Below are positions 1 through 6,978 of a stretch of DNA of 64,000 nt, piece by piece (the first letter of the stretch is position 1; every line of letters begins with the position of its first letter). The notes under the pieces are model-generated. The model saw only the letters and a program-made list of their open reading frames with translations. It made no database searches and was not told the origin of the DNA. A program made the translations under genes and the position numbers. Source of the DNA: Streptomyces sp. SID12501 (GTDB taxonomy: Bacteria; Actinomycetota; Actinomycetes; Streptomycetales; Streptomycetaceae); NCBI RefSeq assembly GCF_010550245.1, contig NZ_JAAGLU010000021.1, forward strand, positions 62,001-126,000, read 5' to 3'.

Positions 1-1
1 G

Positions 2-583
2 TTGCCGTTGTCGCGGCGCGGGGTCGAGGTGCACGGGATCGACATGTCCCGGGCGATGGTGGCCCGGCTGCGGGCCAAGCAGGGCGGGGACGCGATCGGG
101 GTGACGATCGGGGACTTCTCGGCAACGAGGGCCGAGACGACGGACGGGGACTTCTCGGTCACCTATCTCGTCTACAACACGATCATGAACCTGACCTCGC
201 AGGAGGCGCAGGTGGCGTGCTTCCGCAATGTCGCGGCGCAGCTGGCGCCGGGCGGGACCTTCGTCATCGAGGTCAGCGTGCCTCGGCTGCGCAGCCTGCC
301 GCCCGGCCAGAACGTCGTACCGTTCCACACGAGCCCGACGCGCTGGGCCTTCGACGTGTACGACGTCGCCACCCAGGCGACCAGCTCGAACTACGTCGAG
401 GTGGTGGACGGGCGCGGGTCGTACCGGTCGATTCCGTTCCGGTACGTGTGGCCGTCCGAGCTCGACCTGATGGCCCAGCTGGCCGGGATGCGGCTGCGCG
501 AACGGTGGGACGGGTGGACGCGGGAGCCGTTCACGAGCGAGAGCACGAAGCACGTGTCGGTGTGGGAGAAGCCGACCGCCTGA
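2..583 (+). CDS. Class I SAM-dependent methyltransferase, 5' end cut by the window
   Basis: C-terminal 193 residues of a Rossmann-fold methyltransferase; the N-terminus, with the glycine-rich SAM loop, lies before base 1. Visible parts are the acidic end of strand 2 (VHGIDMSRAMV), a GDF motif after strand 3, and strand 4 followed by LAPGGTFVIEV, which is typical of the Methyltransf_25/11 families. The C-terminal region (VWPSELDLMAQLAGMRLRER) matches small-molecule methyltransferases of this fold. The substrate cannot be read from the sequence. The gene ends 54 bp before a convergent hypothetical gene. Confidence 0.85.
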   Translation: MPLSRRGVEVHGIDMSRAMVARLRAKQGGDAIGVTIGDFSATRAETTDGDFSVTYLVYNTIMNLTSQEAQVACFRNVAAQLAPGGTFVIEVSVPRLRSLPPGQNVVPFHTSPTRWAFDVYDVATQATSSNYVEVVDGRGSYRSIPFRYVWPSELDLMAQLAGMRLRERWDGWTREPFTSESTKHVSVWEKPTA

Positions 584-637
584 GGCACTGCACCGGGCGC
601 GGCTCGGTCGTTCGCAGGTCGCCGTCGGCTTGCCGGG

Positions 638-1114
638 TCAGTCGCCCGAGCAGCCGAAGATGCCCAAGTGGGTCGGCTCGTCGCCGGTATACAGGACGAC
701 GTACAGGCCCGTCCATCGCATGTGGCACTCGTCGACCAGGTCTCTCCTGGGATCCACATGGCCGCCCTTCGCCCCGTACGCCTCGTCGAGCCGCGCCTGG
801 AACTGCTCGGACGTCGGGCGGTCGATGCCGAAGTGGTGGGCTATGCGGTCGGGGGCGAGGGGGCGCAGGGTCCCGAAGTCCTCCGCCCTGCCTTCGGAAG
901 GGGGCTTGGTCGTGTGCACCACTCGGTCGATGTCCAGGATCGAGTGGGTTCCCTCCTCTCCCATGAACTCCTCGTCCGCGTACAGCTCTTCCAGCGTCTT
1001 GTACGTGTCGTCGTCGCCGTAGTCCTCCTGGAACACCTGCGCGTGCAGATTCTCCAGCGCGCGTTCGACACTGCCGTCGAACGGCGTGACGTAATCCCAG
1101 CCACTCGCACCCAT
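638..1114 (-). CDS. Hypothetical acidic cytosolic protein, 158 aa
   Basis: Opens with ATG at 1114 behind an AGGGG-type ribosome binding site. The protein is acidic, with no signal peptide or membrane segment, and has aromatic-rich pieces near both ends (GWDYVTPF and MRWTGLYVVLYTGDEPTHLGIF). I recognise no family. GC bias at third codon positions and a sensible start support a real gene. It is convergent with the methyltransferase and divergent from the PPOX-fold gene. Confidence 0.65.
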   Translation of the reverse strand: MGASGWDYVTPFDGSVERALENLHAQVFQEDYGDDDTYKTLEELYADEEFMGEEGTHSILDIDRVVHTTKPPSEGRAEDFGTLRPLAPDRIAHHFGIDRPTSEQFQARLDEAYGAKGGHVDPRRDLVDECHMRWTGLYVVLYTGDEPTHLGIFGCSGD

Positions 1115-1265
1115 CGTGCACCCCTGCCCTCCGCGCCCTCCTTACGAGGACAGCGTCAACCTAGAGGACAGGACTGACAACGGCGCCCATCGTCTACGGC
1201 GCCGGCACTGCACCAGGGCACCTGCGGTTTGCCACCTTTGCGGGGCAGCCGGTCGCTCCGGGTTT

Positions 1266-1324
1266 CCGGCCACCGGCCACCAGTCGCCGCTCGCCGGTCG
1301 CCGGTCGCCGGTCGCCGGTCGCCG
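1266..1324. repeat. 7-bp tandem repeat in the leader of the PPOX-fold gene
   Basis: TCGCCGG or close variants repeat with a strict 7-bp step from 1284 to 1324, preceded by two CCGGCCA units at 1266-1279. The array lies just upstream of the start at 1376. Because 7 is not a multiple of 3, it is unlikely to be coding. Confidence 0.85.
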
Positions 1325-1375
1325 AATCCCGGCTGCCGTGGAATGCCGGGCACTGGGTGGGCAGTTACCCAGCTC

Positions 1376-1834
1376 ATGACCCAACGCCCCGCACCGCGCC
1401 CCCTGTCCGACGAAGCCCTCTCCGATCTTCTGGGCAAGCAGCAGTTCGGCACTCTCGCCACCAACAAGCGCAGCGGCCATGCCCACTTGACGACCATGCT
1501 CTACAGCTGGGATCCGCAGACCCGCATCGTGCGGTTCTCCACCACGGCCGACCGCATCAAGGTCAAGCACCTGCGACGCGACCCGCGTGCGGCGCTGCAC
1601 GTGTCGGGCGGCGACGTGTGGTCGTTCGCTGTCGCGGAGGGCGAGGCGGAGGCATCCGAGGTCACGACGGTCCCGGGCGACGCGGTCGGGCGGGAGTTGC
1701 TCGCGATGATCCCGGCGGAGGCCGGGCCGCAGGACGAACAGGCGTTTCTGGAGGAGTTGGTGGCCGAGCGCCGACTGGTGATCCGCCTGAAGGCAGATCG
1801 GCTGTACGGAACGGCACTGGAGGTCGGCGTCTAG
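1376..1834 (+). CDS. Pyridoxamine 5'-phosphate oxidase-fold (F420/FMN-dependent) protein
   Basis: 152-residue split-barrel protein. QQFGTLATNKRSGHAHLTTMLYSW near the start and VKHLRRDPRAALHV further on are the usual cofactor-contact regions of PPOX-class F420-dependent enzymes. Such proteins reduce or oxidise small substrates with F420 or FMN in the cytosol; the substrate is unknown. I chose ATG 1376 because the family begins a few residues before the first strand, while the longer reading would translate the 7-bp repeat. It is convergent with the EamA transporter, with a 22 bp gap. Confidence 0.85.
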   Translation: MTQRPAPRPLSDEALSDLLGKQQFGTLATNKRSGHAHLTTMLYSWDPQTRIVRFSTTADRIKVKHLRRDPRAALHVSGGDVWSFAVAEGEAEASEVTTVPGDAVGRELLAMIPAEAGPQDEQAFLEELVAERRLVIRLKADRLYGTALEVGV

Positions 1835-1856
1835 GGCGACGCGCAACGCAGCACTC

Positions 1857-2954
1857 TCAGGCCTCCAACTCCAAAGGTTTCCTGGCCACTTGATCCGATC
1901 CGGCAGATCCGGCAGATCCGGCGGACTCCTCGACAACCACAACCGGGACCTCCTTCCGGCCCACCTGTGTCCGTACCGCCCCCATGCTCGCCACGATGAC
2001 CAGGGAGATCGCGAGGGCCTCGGGGGCGGAGAGGGCCTGGTCGAGGATCAGGAACCCGGCGGTCGCGGCGACGGCGGGCTCCAGGCTCATCAGGATCGCG
2101 AAGGTGGAGGAGGGCAGGCGCCGCAGAGCGAGAAGCTCAAGGGTGTACGGCAGGACGGAGGACAGCACGCCCACCGCCGCACCCAGGGCCACGGTGGCCG
2201 GGTCGAGCAGCTTCCCGCCCGACTCGACGATGCCCAACGGCAGAAACGCCGCCGCGGCGACCACCATGGCGAGCGCCAACCCGTCGGCCTGCGGGAACCG
2301 CCGTCCCGTACGGGAACTGAGGACGATGTACACCGCCCACAGGACACCGGCGCCAAGGGCGCAGGCGGCCCCTACGGGATCAAGGGTGTCGAAGCCGCCG
2401 CCACCGAGCAGGAAGACCCCGGCGAGCGCGAGACCGGCCCAGGCGAAGTTAAGAGCCCGCCGGGAGGCGACGACGGACAGCACGAGCGGCCCGAGCACCT
2501 CCAGCGTGACGGCGGGACCGAGCGGAATCCGTCCGATGGCCTGGTAGAACAGCCCGTTCATGGCGGCCATGGTCACGCCGAACAGGACGACCACTCCCCA
2601 GTCGCCCCGCGAGTACCCGCGTACCTTGGGCCGGCACACCAGCAGCATGATCACGGCGGCGGTCACCAGCCGCAGCGTCACGATCCCGAAGGCCCCGGCC
2701 CTGGGCAACAGGGTCACGGCGAGCGCCCCACCGAACTGCACGGATATCCCCCCGGACAGCACGAGCCCAACGGCTCCCAGAGTCCCCCACCCCTTACGCG
2801 CCCCCCGGTGCCGCCCCCGAGAGCCCCCGGGGGTGGGAACGATGAGAGCAGGCAGGTTGGCGGAGGGCAGCGCGACGTCACCCGCACCGGCGGGCACGAC
2901 CGGTCCCGCCACGGCGGCCCACGAGGGCAGACGCTCAGCACTGGGCATCTTCAC
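1857..2954 (-). CDS. EamA/RhtA-type DMT superfamily exporter
   Basis: 365-residue drug/metabolite transporter with about ten membrane segments from roughly residue 55 to 335 in two EamA halves. LRLVTAAVIMLL and PLGPAVTLEVLGPLVLSV match RhtA-like amino acid/metabolite exporters. The start is GTG 2954 (GGGAAGG 5-11 nt upstream); ATG 2948 is equally possible. The C-terminal tail contains a GSA tripeptide repeat encoded by 9-bp repeats near 1895-1925. An inverted repeat upstream (3008-3023) may be an operator. The exported substrate is unknown. Confidence 0.9.
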   Translation of the reverse strand: MKMPSAERLPSWAAVAGPVVPAGAGDVALPSANLPALIVPTPGGSRGRHRGARKGWGTLGAVGLVLSGGISVQFGGALAVTLLPRAGAFGIVTLRLVTAAVIMLLVCRPKVRGYSRGDWGVVVLFGVTMAAMNGLFYQAIGRIPLGPAVTLEVLGPLVLSVVASRRALNFAWAGLALAGVFLLGGGGFDTLDPVGAACALGAGVLWAVYIVLSSRTGRRFPQADGLALAMVVAAAAFLPLGIVESGGKLLDPATVALGAAVGVLSSVLPYTLELLALRRLPSSTFAILMSLEPAVAATAGFLILDQALSAPEALAISLVIVASMGAVRTQVGRKEVPVVVVEESAGSAGSAGSDQVARKPLELEA

Positions 2955-3007
2955 AGGGCCTTCCCACGATTTACGCGCGATCTCCGTACAATGAGATGCA
3001 CTCTACC

Positions 3008-3023
3008 GTCCAGAGTAATGGAC
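3008..3023. promoter_or_regulatory. Inverted repeat upstream of the EamA gene
   Basis: GTCCA-GAGTAA-TGGAC, 5-bp arms with a 6-bp centre, lies 54 bp upstream of the transporter start. It is a possible operator, but short arms can arise by chance. Confidence 0.3.
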
Positions 3024-3110
3024 CAGGAAGGGCATGCGAACCCACGTGCGCCCGAGGCGCCCCGACCCGCGCTCCGGCGGCCTGGCAGCGCCATTGATGG
3101 ACACACGGAG

Positions 3111-3133
3111 ACTTTTGAAGTAGTTTTGAAGTC
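3111..3133 (+). repeat. Direct repeat next to the start of the Phd-like gene
   Basis: Two adjacent TTTTGAAGT copies, three bases apart, end just before ATG 3134. Antitoxin genes often carry operator repeats here, but this is inference from position only. Confidence 0.4.
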
Positions 3134-3637
3134 ATGACCGCCATGCCCATAGAAGCGAATTTCTCGGAGCTGATCCAGAAGCCCAAGGACACGGTCGCCC
3201 GCATGCAGGGCAGCGCCCGCCGAGGCATCCGCCTGCACCGCCGCGACGCCGAAGACCTGTACCTCACCACTGCCGCCCGAGCAGACGAGGCCGTACAGGT
3301 CGTCGACTCCACCACCCGGATCTTCGTCGCCATGATGAAGAGCGACCCCCAGGCGACAAAGATCCTCACGCACGTCTTTCCCGAGGCGTTCCCATGGGTG
3401 CGCTTCCTGCCCGAAGCGGCCGTCCGCGAGTTCCTCGTCGAGTTCGTCGAGACCGCGCGCGCAGCCGTCGACCTCGACAACGTGAGCCTGCTCGCCCCTG
3501 TGATCGCCGCGTGGAAATCCACCGCGCTGATCCACGCCGACAAGGACCTGCACCGCGAGCTCACCACCCCGGCCGGCGAGGACTTCGGCCCGGTCGAGCC
3601 GCCGGAGGTCCCCCTCCGAGTGAGTCCGAAGGCTTGA
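3134..3637 (+). CDS. Phd/YefM-like 'prevent-host-death' protein, no toxin partner seen
   Basis: 167-residue protein. Its first ~60 residues (EANFSELIQKPKDTVARMQGSARRGIRLHRRDAEDLYLTTA) follow the Phd/YefM antitoxin pattern. It is longer than a classical antitoxin, with a helical C-terminal half (FLPEAAVREFLVEFVETARAA). Genes of this type are usually called prevent-host-death proteins in Streptomyces. No RelE-, Doc- or PIN-type gene is adjacent; the next gene is a convergent nucleotidyltransferase. It may be a solitary regulator or work with a distant partner. Confidence 0.6.
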   Translation: MTAMPIEANFSELIQKPKDTVARMQGSARRGIRLHRRDAEDLYLTTAARADEAVQVVDSTTRIFVAMMKSDPQATKILTHVFPEAFPWVRFLPEAAVREFLVEFVETARAAVDLDNVSLLAPVIAAWKSTALIHADKDLHRELTTPAGEDFGPVEPPEVPLRVSPKA

Positions 3638-3653
3638 CCTACCCCTCAGGACA

Positions 3654-4280
3654 TCAACTCCGGCCGCCCCCTGACCCCCGCGACCAAGGCCAGTCCAGCA
3701 CGGTCAACTCGGGCCACTGCTCCCGCCACCGTGCCGTCTTCGCCTCGTAGACGGCCTGCGGGGCAAGCACCGGGTTCGGCCGGACGACGAGGTTGAACAC
3801 GTCCGACAACCCGTGCGGCGCGTACACGCGCCATCGGCCGCCCCGCTCCAGGCGTACGCCCAGACAGCACGTCGTCGCCGCGAAGCTGTCGATCGCCGCC
3901 TCGGTGGACGAGTGCGGCGGGCATGGCACGCCGAACTTCTCCTCGTACCAGAGATGGACTCGGGCCTCGTTGCGGATCTCGACCTCTGCGGGCAGGCCGG
4001 CGAAGACCTCGCGCCCGGCTCGGATCACCCTGTCCTCCCCCTCCCACGACAGATCACCGTCGTCGAAGTAGAAGACGTCGTAGTCCTTGATGCCGTCGGC
4101 GGGCGGCCTGTCCGTGACCACGTTCCACACGGTCTGGAACAAGCACCCGGCCGTCAGGTACCACCCGGGCAGATCCAGCGTCGCCGTACGGGCCAGCACC
4201 TCTACCAACACGTCGTTGCGGGACAACACCTCGCGCAGAGCCCGGAGTTGTTCATCAAGAGGAAGGCGACCGATCATCAA
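3654..4280 (-). CDS. Nucleotidyltransferase-fold protein (DUF925/NTP_transf_6-like)
   Basis: 208-residue protein of the family with GWYLTAGCLFQTVWN followed by KDYDVFYFDD; the two Asp of DYD are the expected metal ligands of a minimal nucleotidyltransferase. It starts at ATG 4280 (or the next ATG, 4277), 8 bp after the GntR stop, so the two are probably cotranscribed. The target is unknown. Such minimal enzymes can modify RNA, proteins or drugs, and some act as toxins; nothing here decides between these. Confidence 0.75.
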   Translation of the reverse strand: MMIGRLPLDEQLRALREVLSRNDVLVEVLARTATLDLPGWYLTAGCLFQTVWNVVTDRPPADGIKDYDVFYFDDGDLSWEGEDRVIRAGREVFAGLPAEVEIRNEARVHLWYEEKFGVPCPPHSSTEAAIDSFAATTCCLGVRLERGGRWRVYAPHGLSDVFNLVVRPNPVLAPQAVYEAKTARWREQWPELTVLDWPWSRGSGGGRS

Positions 4281-4288
4281 CCCTGCGC

Positions 4289-4528
4289 TCAGGCCTCAGG
4301 CTGCTTGGCGACGAAGGAGCCGAGGCCCGGCTCGGTGTACGTCAACCCTTCCTCCCGCAACGCCCGGAGCACCTTGTGAGCTGTGGCGTTGGCGATCCCG
4401 AACTCCTCGGTGAGCTGCACAACGGAGGGGACGCGTGTACGCGGGGCGTAGGTCCCGTCGGCGATACGACCTCGCACCACTTCAGCCACCTGGCGCCAAC
4501 GCGGGATGTCGGGAACAAATTCGATCAC
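4289..4528 (-). CDS. Short GntR-type regulator, DNA-binding domain only
   Basis: 79-residue winged-helix protein (RWRQVAEVVRGRIADGTYAPRTRVPS, then EFGIANATAHKVLRALREEGLTYTEPGLGSFV). It has the full GntR DNA-binding domain but no effector domain, as in the shortest GntR/YtrA-like proteins. It is divergent from two small genes beginning at 4680; the region between holds CTAG-rich symmetric sequences that are plausible operators. It is probably cotranscribed with the downstream nucleotidyltransferase. Confidence 0.85.
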   Translation of the reverse strand: MIEFVPDIPRWRQVAEVVRGRIADGTYAPRTRVPSVVQLTEEFGIANATAHKVLRALREEGLTYTEPGLGSFVAKQPEA

Positions 4529-4575
4529 TGTTCCAGCATGCGTATACCTAGACCGTTATGCGATACAGGGGACCC

Positions 4576-4588
4576 CTAGCATGCCTAG
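4576..4588. promoter_or_regulatory. Candidate GntR operator
   Basis: CTAGCATGCCTAG is a near-palindrome centred between the divergent GntR gene and the 4680 gene. A related GTATACCTAGACC stretch lies at 4542-4554, and TTGACG at 4594-4599 could be a -35 for the plus-strand genes. Confidence 0.35.
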
Positions 4589-4679
4589 AATGCTTGACGT
4601 ATCTTGAGGCCACGTAAGACCCCCGCGACGGGTGCAAGCCGTCCGGGGGCATGGCCACCAGCGATCCCGAACGGAGCTG

Positions 4680-4997
4680 ATGACAGTGACCGACCTTATC
4701 GACCGCCTCATCGCCTGGGCGTGCACCCTGCTCACCCCACGCGGCACGCACCGCCGAACCCGCCCGGCCTTCCTCTTCGCACCCACATGTCCGCCCCCGA
4801 CCCACCCCGCACTCCCCGCCCACCGCAGCCCGTACGGCCTGGACGCCCGCGCCCCTCTCGACGGCGCCGCCACCAGGTCCGTACGCCCGTACCTCACCGC
4901 CCATGAACAACGGTTGCGGCGACGCGAGTTGGCCATGGCCACCCTGGGCCTCGACATGCCCGGCCCGTACTGGATCCACGGGATGGAGGTCGCGTGA
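4680..4997 (+). CDS. Small hypothetical protein, 105 aa
   Basis: Opens at ATG 4680. It has an N-terminal hydrophobic helix (LIDRLIAWACTLL), a proline/basic middle and a C-terminal motif (AHEQRLRRRELAMATLGLDMPGPYWIHGMEVA) that I associate with small Streptomyces proteins found beside GntR/Xre regulators. Its last base overlaps the next start (TGATG), implying translational coupling. Function unknown. Confidence 0.7.
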   Translation: MTVTDLIDRLIAWACTLLTPRGTHRRTRPAFLFAPTCPPPTHPALPAHRSPYGLDARAPLDGAATRSVRPYLTAHEQRLRRRELAMATLGLDMPGPYWIHGMEVA

Positions 4998-5311
4998 TGC
5001 GAGCGGAACCAGAGTCCACGGAAACCCCTGAACTGCCCCACGGGCCGCGCCTGTTGCCCTGGTCCGGCCAGGAAGGCAAACCCTGCTACCTGATCAGCGA
5101 CAACCACGGCGGCCCCGTATCCCGCCTTGCCGACGCGACGGAGTCGATCCAGCTCGGCATGGGCGCCGAACTCCTCGCCCACGCCCGCGAACTGCTCCCG
5201 GACACTCCGCGCGGTGAACTGCGTTTCCTCGCCGAGCGGTTGACGGAAGCCCTGCGTGACGCGCTTCGCGTGGCCGAGAGCCGGGGGCAGCGGTTGAGCC
5301 GACTGAACTGA
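4997..5311 (+). CDS. Small hypothetical protein coupled to its upstream neighbour
   Basis: 104 residues starting at ATG 4997 (GTG 4994 is possible), overlapping the previous stop by one base. It contains LPHGPRLLPWSGQEGKPCYLISD and a helical C-terminus (ELLAHARELLPDTPRGELRFLAERLTEAL), a recurrent Streptomyces small-protein type of unknown role. A GC-rich hairpin follows at 5343-5367. The regulator plus two coupled small genes looks like a functional unit. Confidence 0.75.
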   Translation: MRAEPESTETPELPHGPRLLPWSGQEGKPCYLISDNHGGPVSRLADATESIQLGMGAELLAHARELLPDTPRGELRFLAERLTEALRDALRVAESRGQRLSRLN

Positions 5312-5342
5312 GCCGAAGGGACACCGGCCTGATGCCGTCGAC

Positions 5343-5367
5343 GGGGGCCCGGAGCCGTCCGGCCCCC
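5343..5367 (+). terminator. Hairpin after the small-protein pair
   Basis: GGGGGCC (5343-5349) pairs with GGCCCCC (5361-5367), followed by TT. It fits a terminator for the 4680-5311 unit. Confidence 0.55.
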
Positions 5368-5467
5368 CTTGGCTGTGCCGCTCTCCGCGATCATGGTTCA
5401 CGGTGACTTCGGGAACCGTTCCGCTGCCCAGGGCCGGTTGTCAGTGGCGGGTGGGAGACTGCCCAGC

Positions 5468-6067
5468 ATGATCGAACCCAATGCGAAGGCGAATCTTCTC
5501 CGCTATCTGCAAGAAGCTCGTGAGTCCCTGCTGTGGAAGCTGGACGGACTCTCGGAATACGACGTCCGACGTCCTCTGACGCCCACGGGCACCAACCTTT
5601 TGGGGCTGGTCAAGCACGTCGCCGGTGTGGAGTTGGGGTACTTCGGCGACACGTTCGGGCGGCCGTTCTTCGATGATGGGCCACCACCCTGGTGGTATAC
5701 GGAGGACGCCGAACCCAATGCCGACATGTGGGCCACCGCGGACGAGTCACGCGACGAGATCGTGGGCCTCTACCGCCAGGCCTGGGAACATTCGGACAAC
5801 ACCTTCGCGTTGCTGTCACTCGACACGATCGGTCACGTCCCGTGGTGGCCGGAGGAAGGACGAGAGACGACACTGCACCACGTCCTGGTACGCGTGATCG
5901 CCGACACCAACCGGCACGCCGGGCACGCCGATATCGTGCGAGAGCTCATTGACGGGTCGGTCGGGGTATTGAAGAGCAGCGACAACATCCCACCGGGTGA
6001 TCAGGCCTGGTGGGAGACCTACCGGAGCCGGCTGGAGCGCGTCGCACGGGAAGCGGGTAACGGGTAA
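5468..6067 (+). CDS. DinB/DUF664 family four-helix protein
   Basis: 199 residues from ATG 5468 (MIEPNAKANLLRYLQEARESLLWKLDGLSEYDVRRPLTPTGTNLLGLVKHVAGVELGYFG). The HVAGVE and DTNRHAGHADIVRE motifs carry the three metal-binding His of the DinB/MDMPI superfamily. Members transfer or scavenge small thiols (mycothiol-dependent) or have unknown roles. The longer reading from 5369 has no family support. Confidence 0.88.
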   Translation: MIEPNAKANLLRYLQEARESLLWKLDGLSEYDVRRPLTPTGTNLLGLVKHVAGVELGYFGDTFGRPFFDDGPPPWWYTEDAEPNADMWATADESRDEIVGLYRQAWEHSDNTFALLSLDTIGHVPWWPEEGRETTLHHVLVRVIADTNRHAGHADIVRELIDGSVGVLKSSDNIPPGDQAWWETYRSRLERVAREAGNG

Positions 6068-6198
6068 CGGCTGATCCCGCATGGAGGCGGACAGGGCATA
6101 CGAGATGTCGCCGGCTCGTTTCCCCGGTCCTGGGCACAGCCGCGCCGCGTCTCGAAGTGCCGGGCCGAAGTGGTCGAAGGTCTCGGACTTCACCCTCC

Positions 6199-6978
6199 TC
6201 AACCCGTCGGCGCCGCCCCTCTCCCGTCACGCGCCCCGAACGCTCCCAGCGCCTCCGCGTCCGTCGCCCGGGCGTGCAGGTAGTAGTCGGCCCACTCCGC
6301 GATCTCCGGGTACGCGCACTCCGCGACGAGGCGGTTGATCGCCGCCGGGATGTCGTACCGCGTCACGCGCAGGTCGGTGCCTGGGCCGAGCAGGCACCAG
6401 TGGGCGCCCGGGCGGCCGTACGGCATACCGACGCTGCCGGGGTTCACGACCAGACGGCCGTGCGCGAGGCGGACGTACGGCATGTGGGTGTGGCCGCAGA
6501 CCACCGTGCGGACCGTTTCGGGGACGTCCGCGAAGACCTCTGTCCAGCGGTCGGGGCGGGAGTCGACCAGGACGATCTCCTCGTCGTCGCGAGGTGTGGC
6601 GTGACAGAAGAGGACATCGCCGAGCCCCCGGACGGGGAGGGTGAGGGAGGTCGGCAGGGCTGCCAGGAACTCGACGTCGTTGTGCGTGAGTCGGGCCGCG
6701 GCGAAGAGGGCCGGCGGGTCGGGGATCGACGTCCGTTCTCCTCGTCGGTACTCGACCATTTCCCGGTCCGCGTTCCCTGCGATCCACAGCACCCGGTCGC
6801 CCTGGTCCCGGAGGAGGGCGAGAACCTCGGTGGGCTGGGGGCCCGCCGTGATGTCCCCCGTCAGTACGATGCGCTCCGCGGCGGCCACCTCCGGCTCGGC
6901 GAGCACCGCCTCCAGGGCCGGGAGCACCCCGTGGATGTCGGAGAGAACTGCCACCCGGCTCAACTCGGTCCCGCTCAT
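6199..6978 (-). CDS. Calcineurin-like metallophosphoesterase (Metallophos_2/YfcE type)
   Basis: 259 residues. All family motifs are present in order: VLSDIHG, LTGDITAGP, WIAGNADRE (Asp in place of the more common His), LFCHATP, VCGHTHMPY and VNPGSVGMP, forming a two-metal site for phosphodiesters or phosphomonoesters. ATG 6978 overlaps the stop of the upstream oxidoreductase by 4 bp (ATGA), so translation is coupled. The substrate is unknown. Confidence 0.9.
   Translation of the reverse strand: MSGTELSRVAVLSDIHGVLPALEAVLAEPEVAAAERIVLTGDITAGPQPTEVLALLRDQGDRVLWIAGNADREMVEYRRGERTSIPDPPALFAAARLTHNDVEFLAALPTSLTLPVRGLGDVLFCHATPRDDEEIVLVDSRPDRWTEVFADVPETVRTVVCGHTHMPYVRLAHGRLVVNPGSVGMPYGRPGAHWCLLGPGTDLRVTRYDIPAAINRLVAECAYPEIAEWADYYLHARATDAEALGAFGARDGRGAAPTG

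Noticed and set aside
3008..3023. Treating the EamA inverted repeat as a definite operator
   Set aside because: Five-base arms are common by chance in GC-rich DNA, so it is listed only with low confidence.
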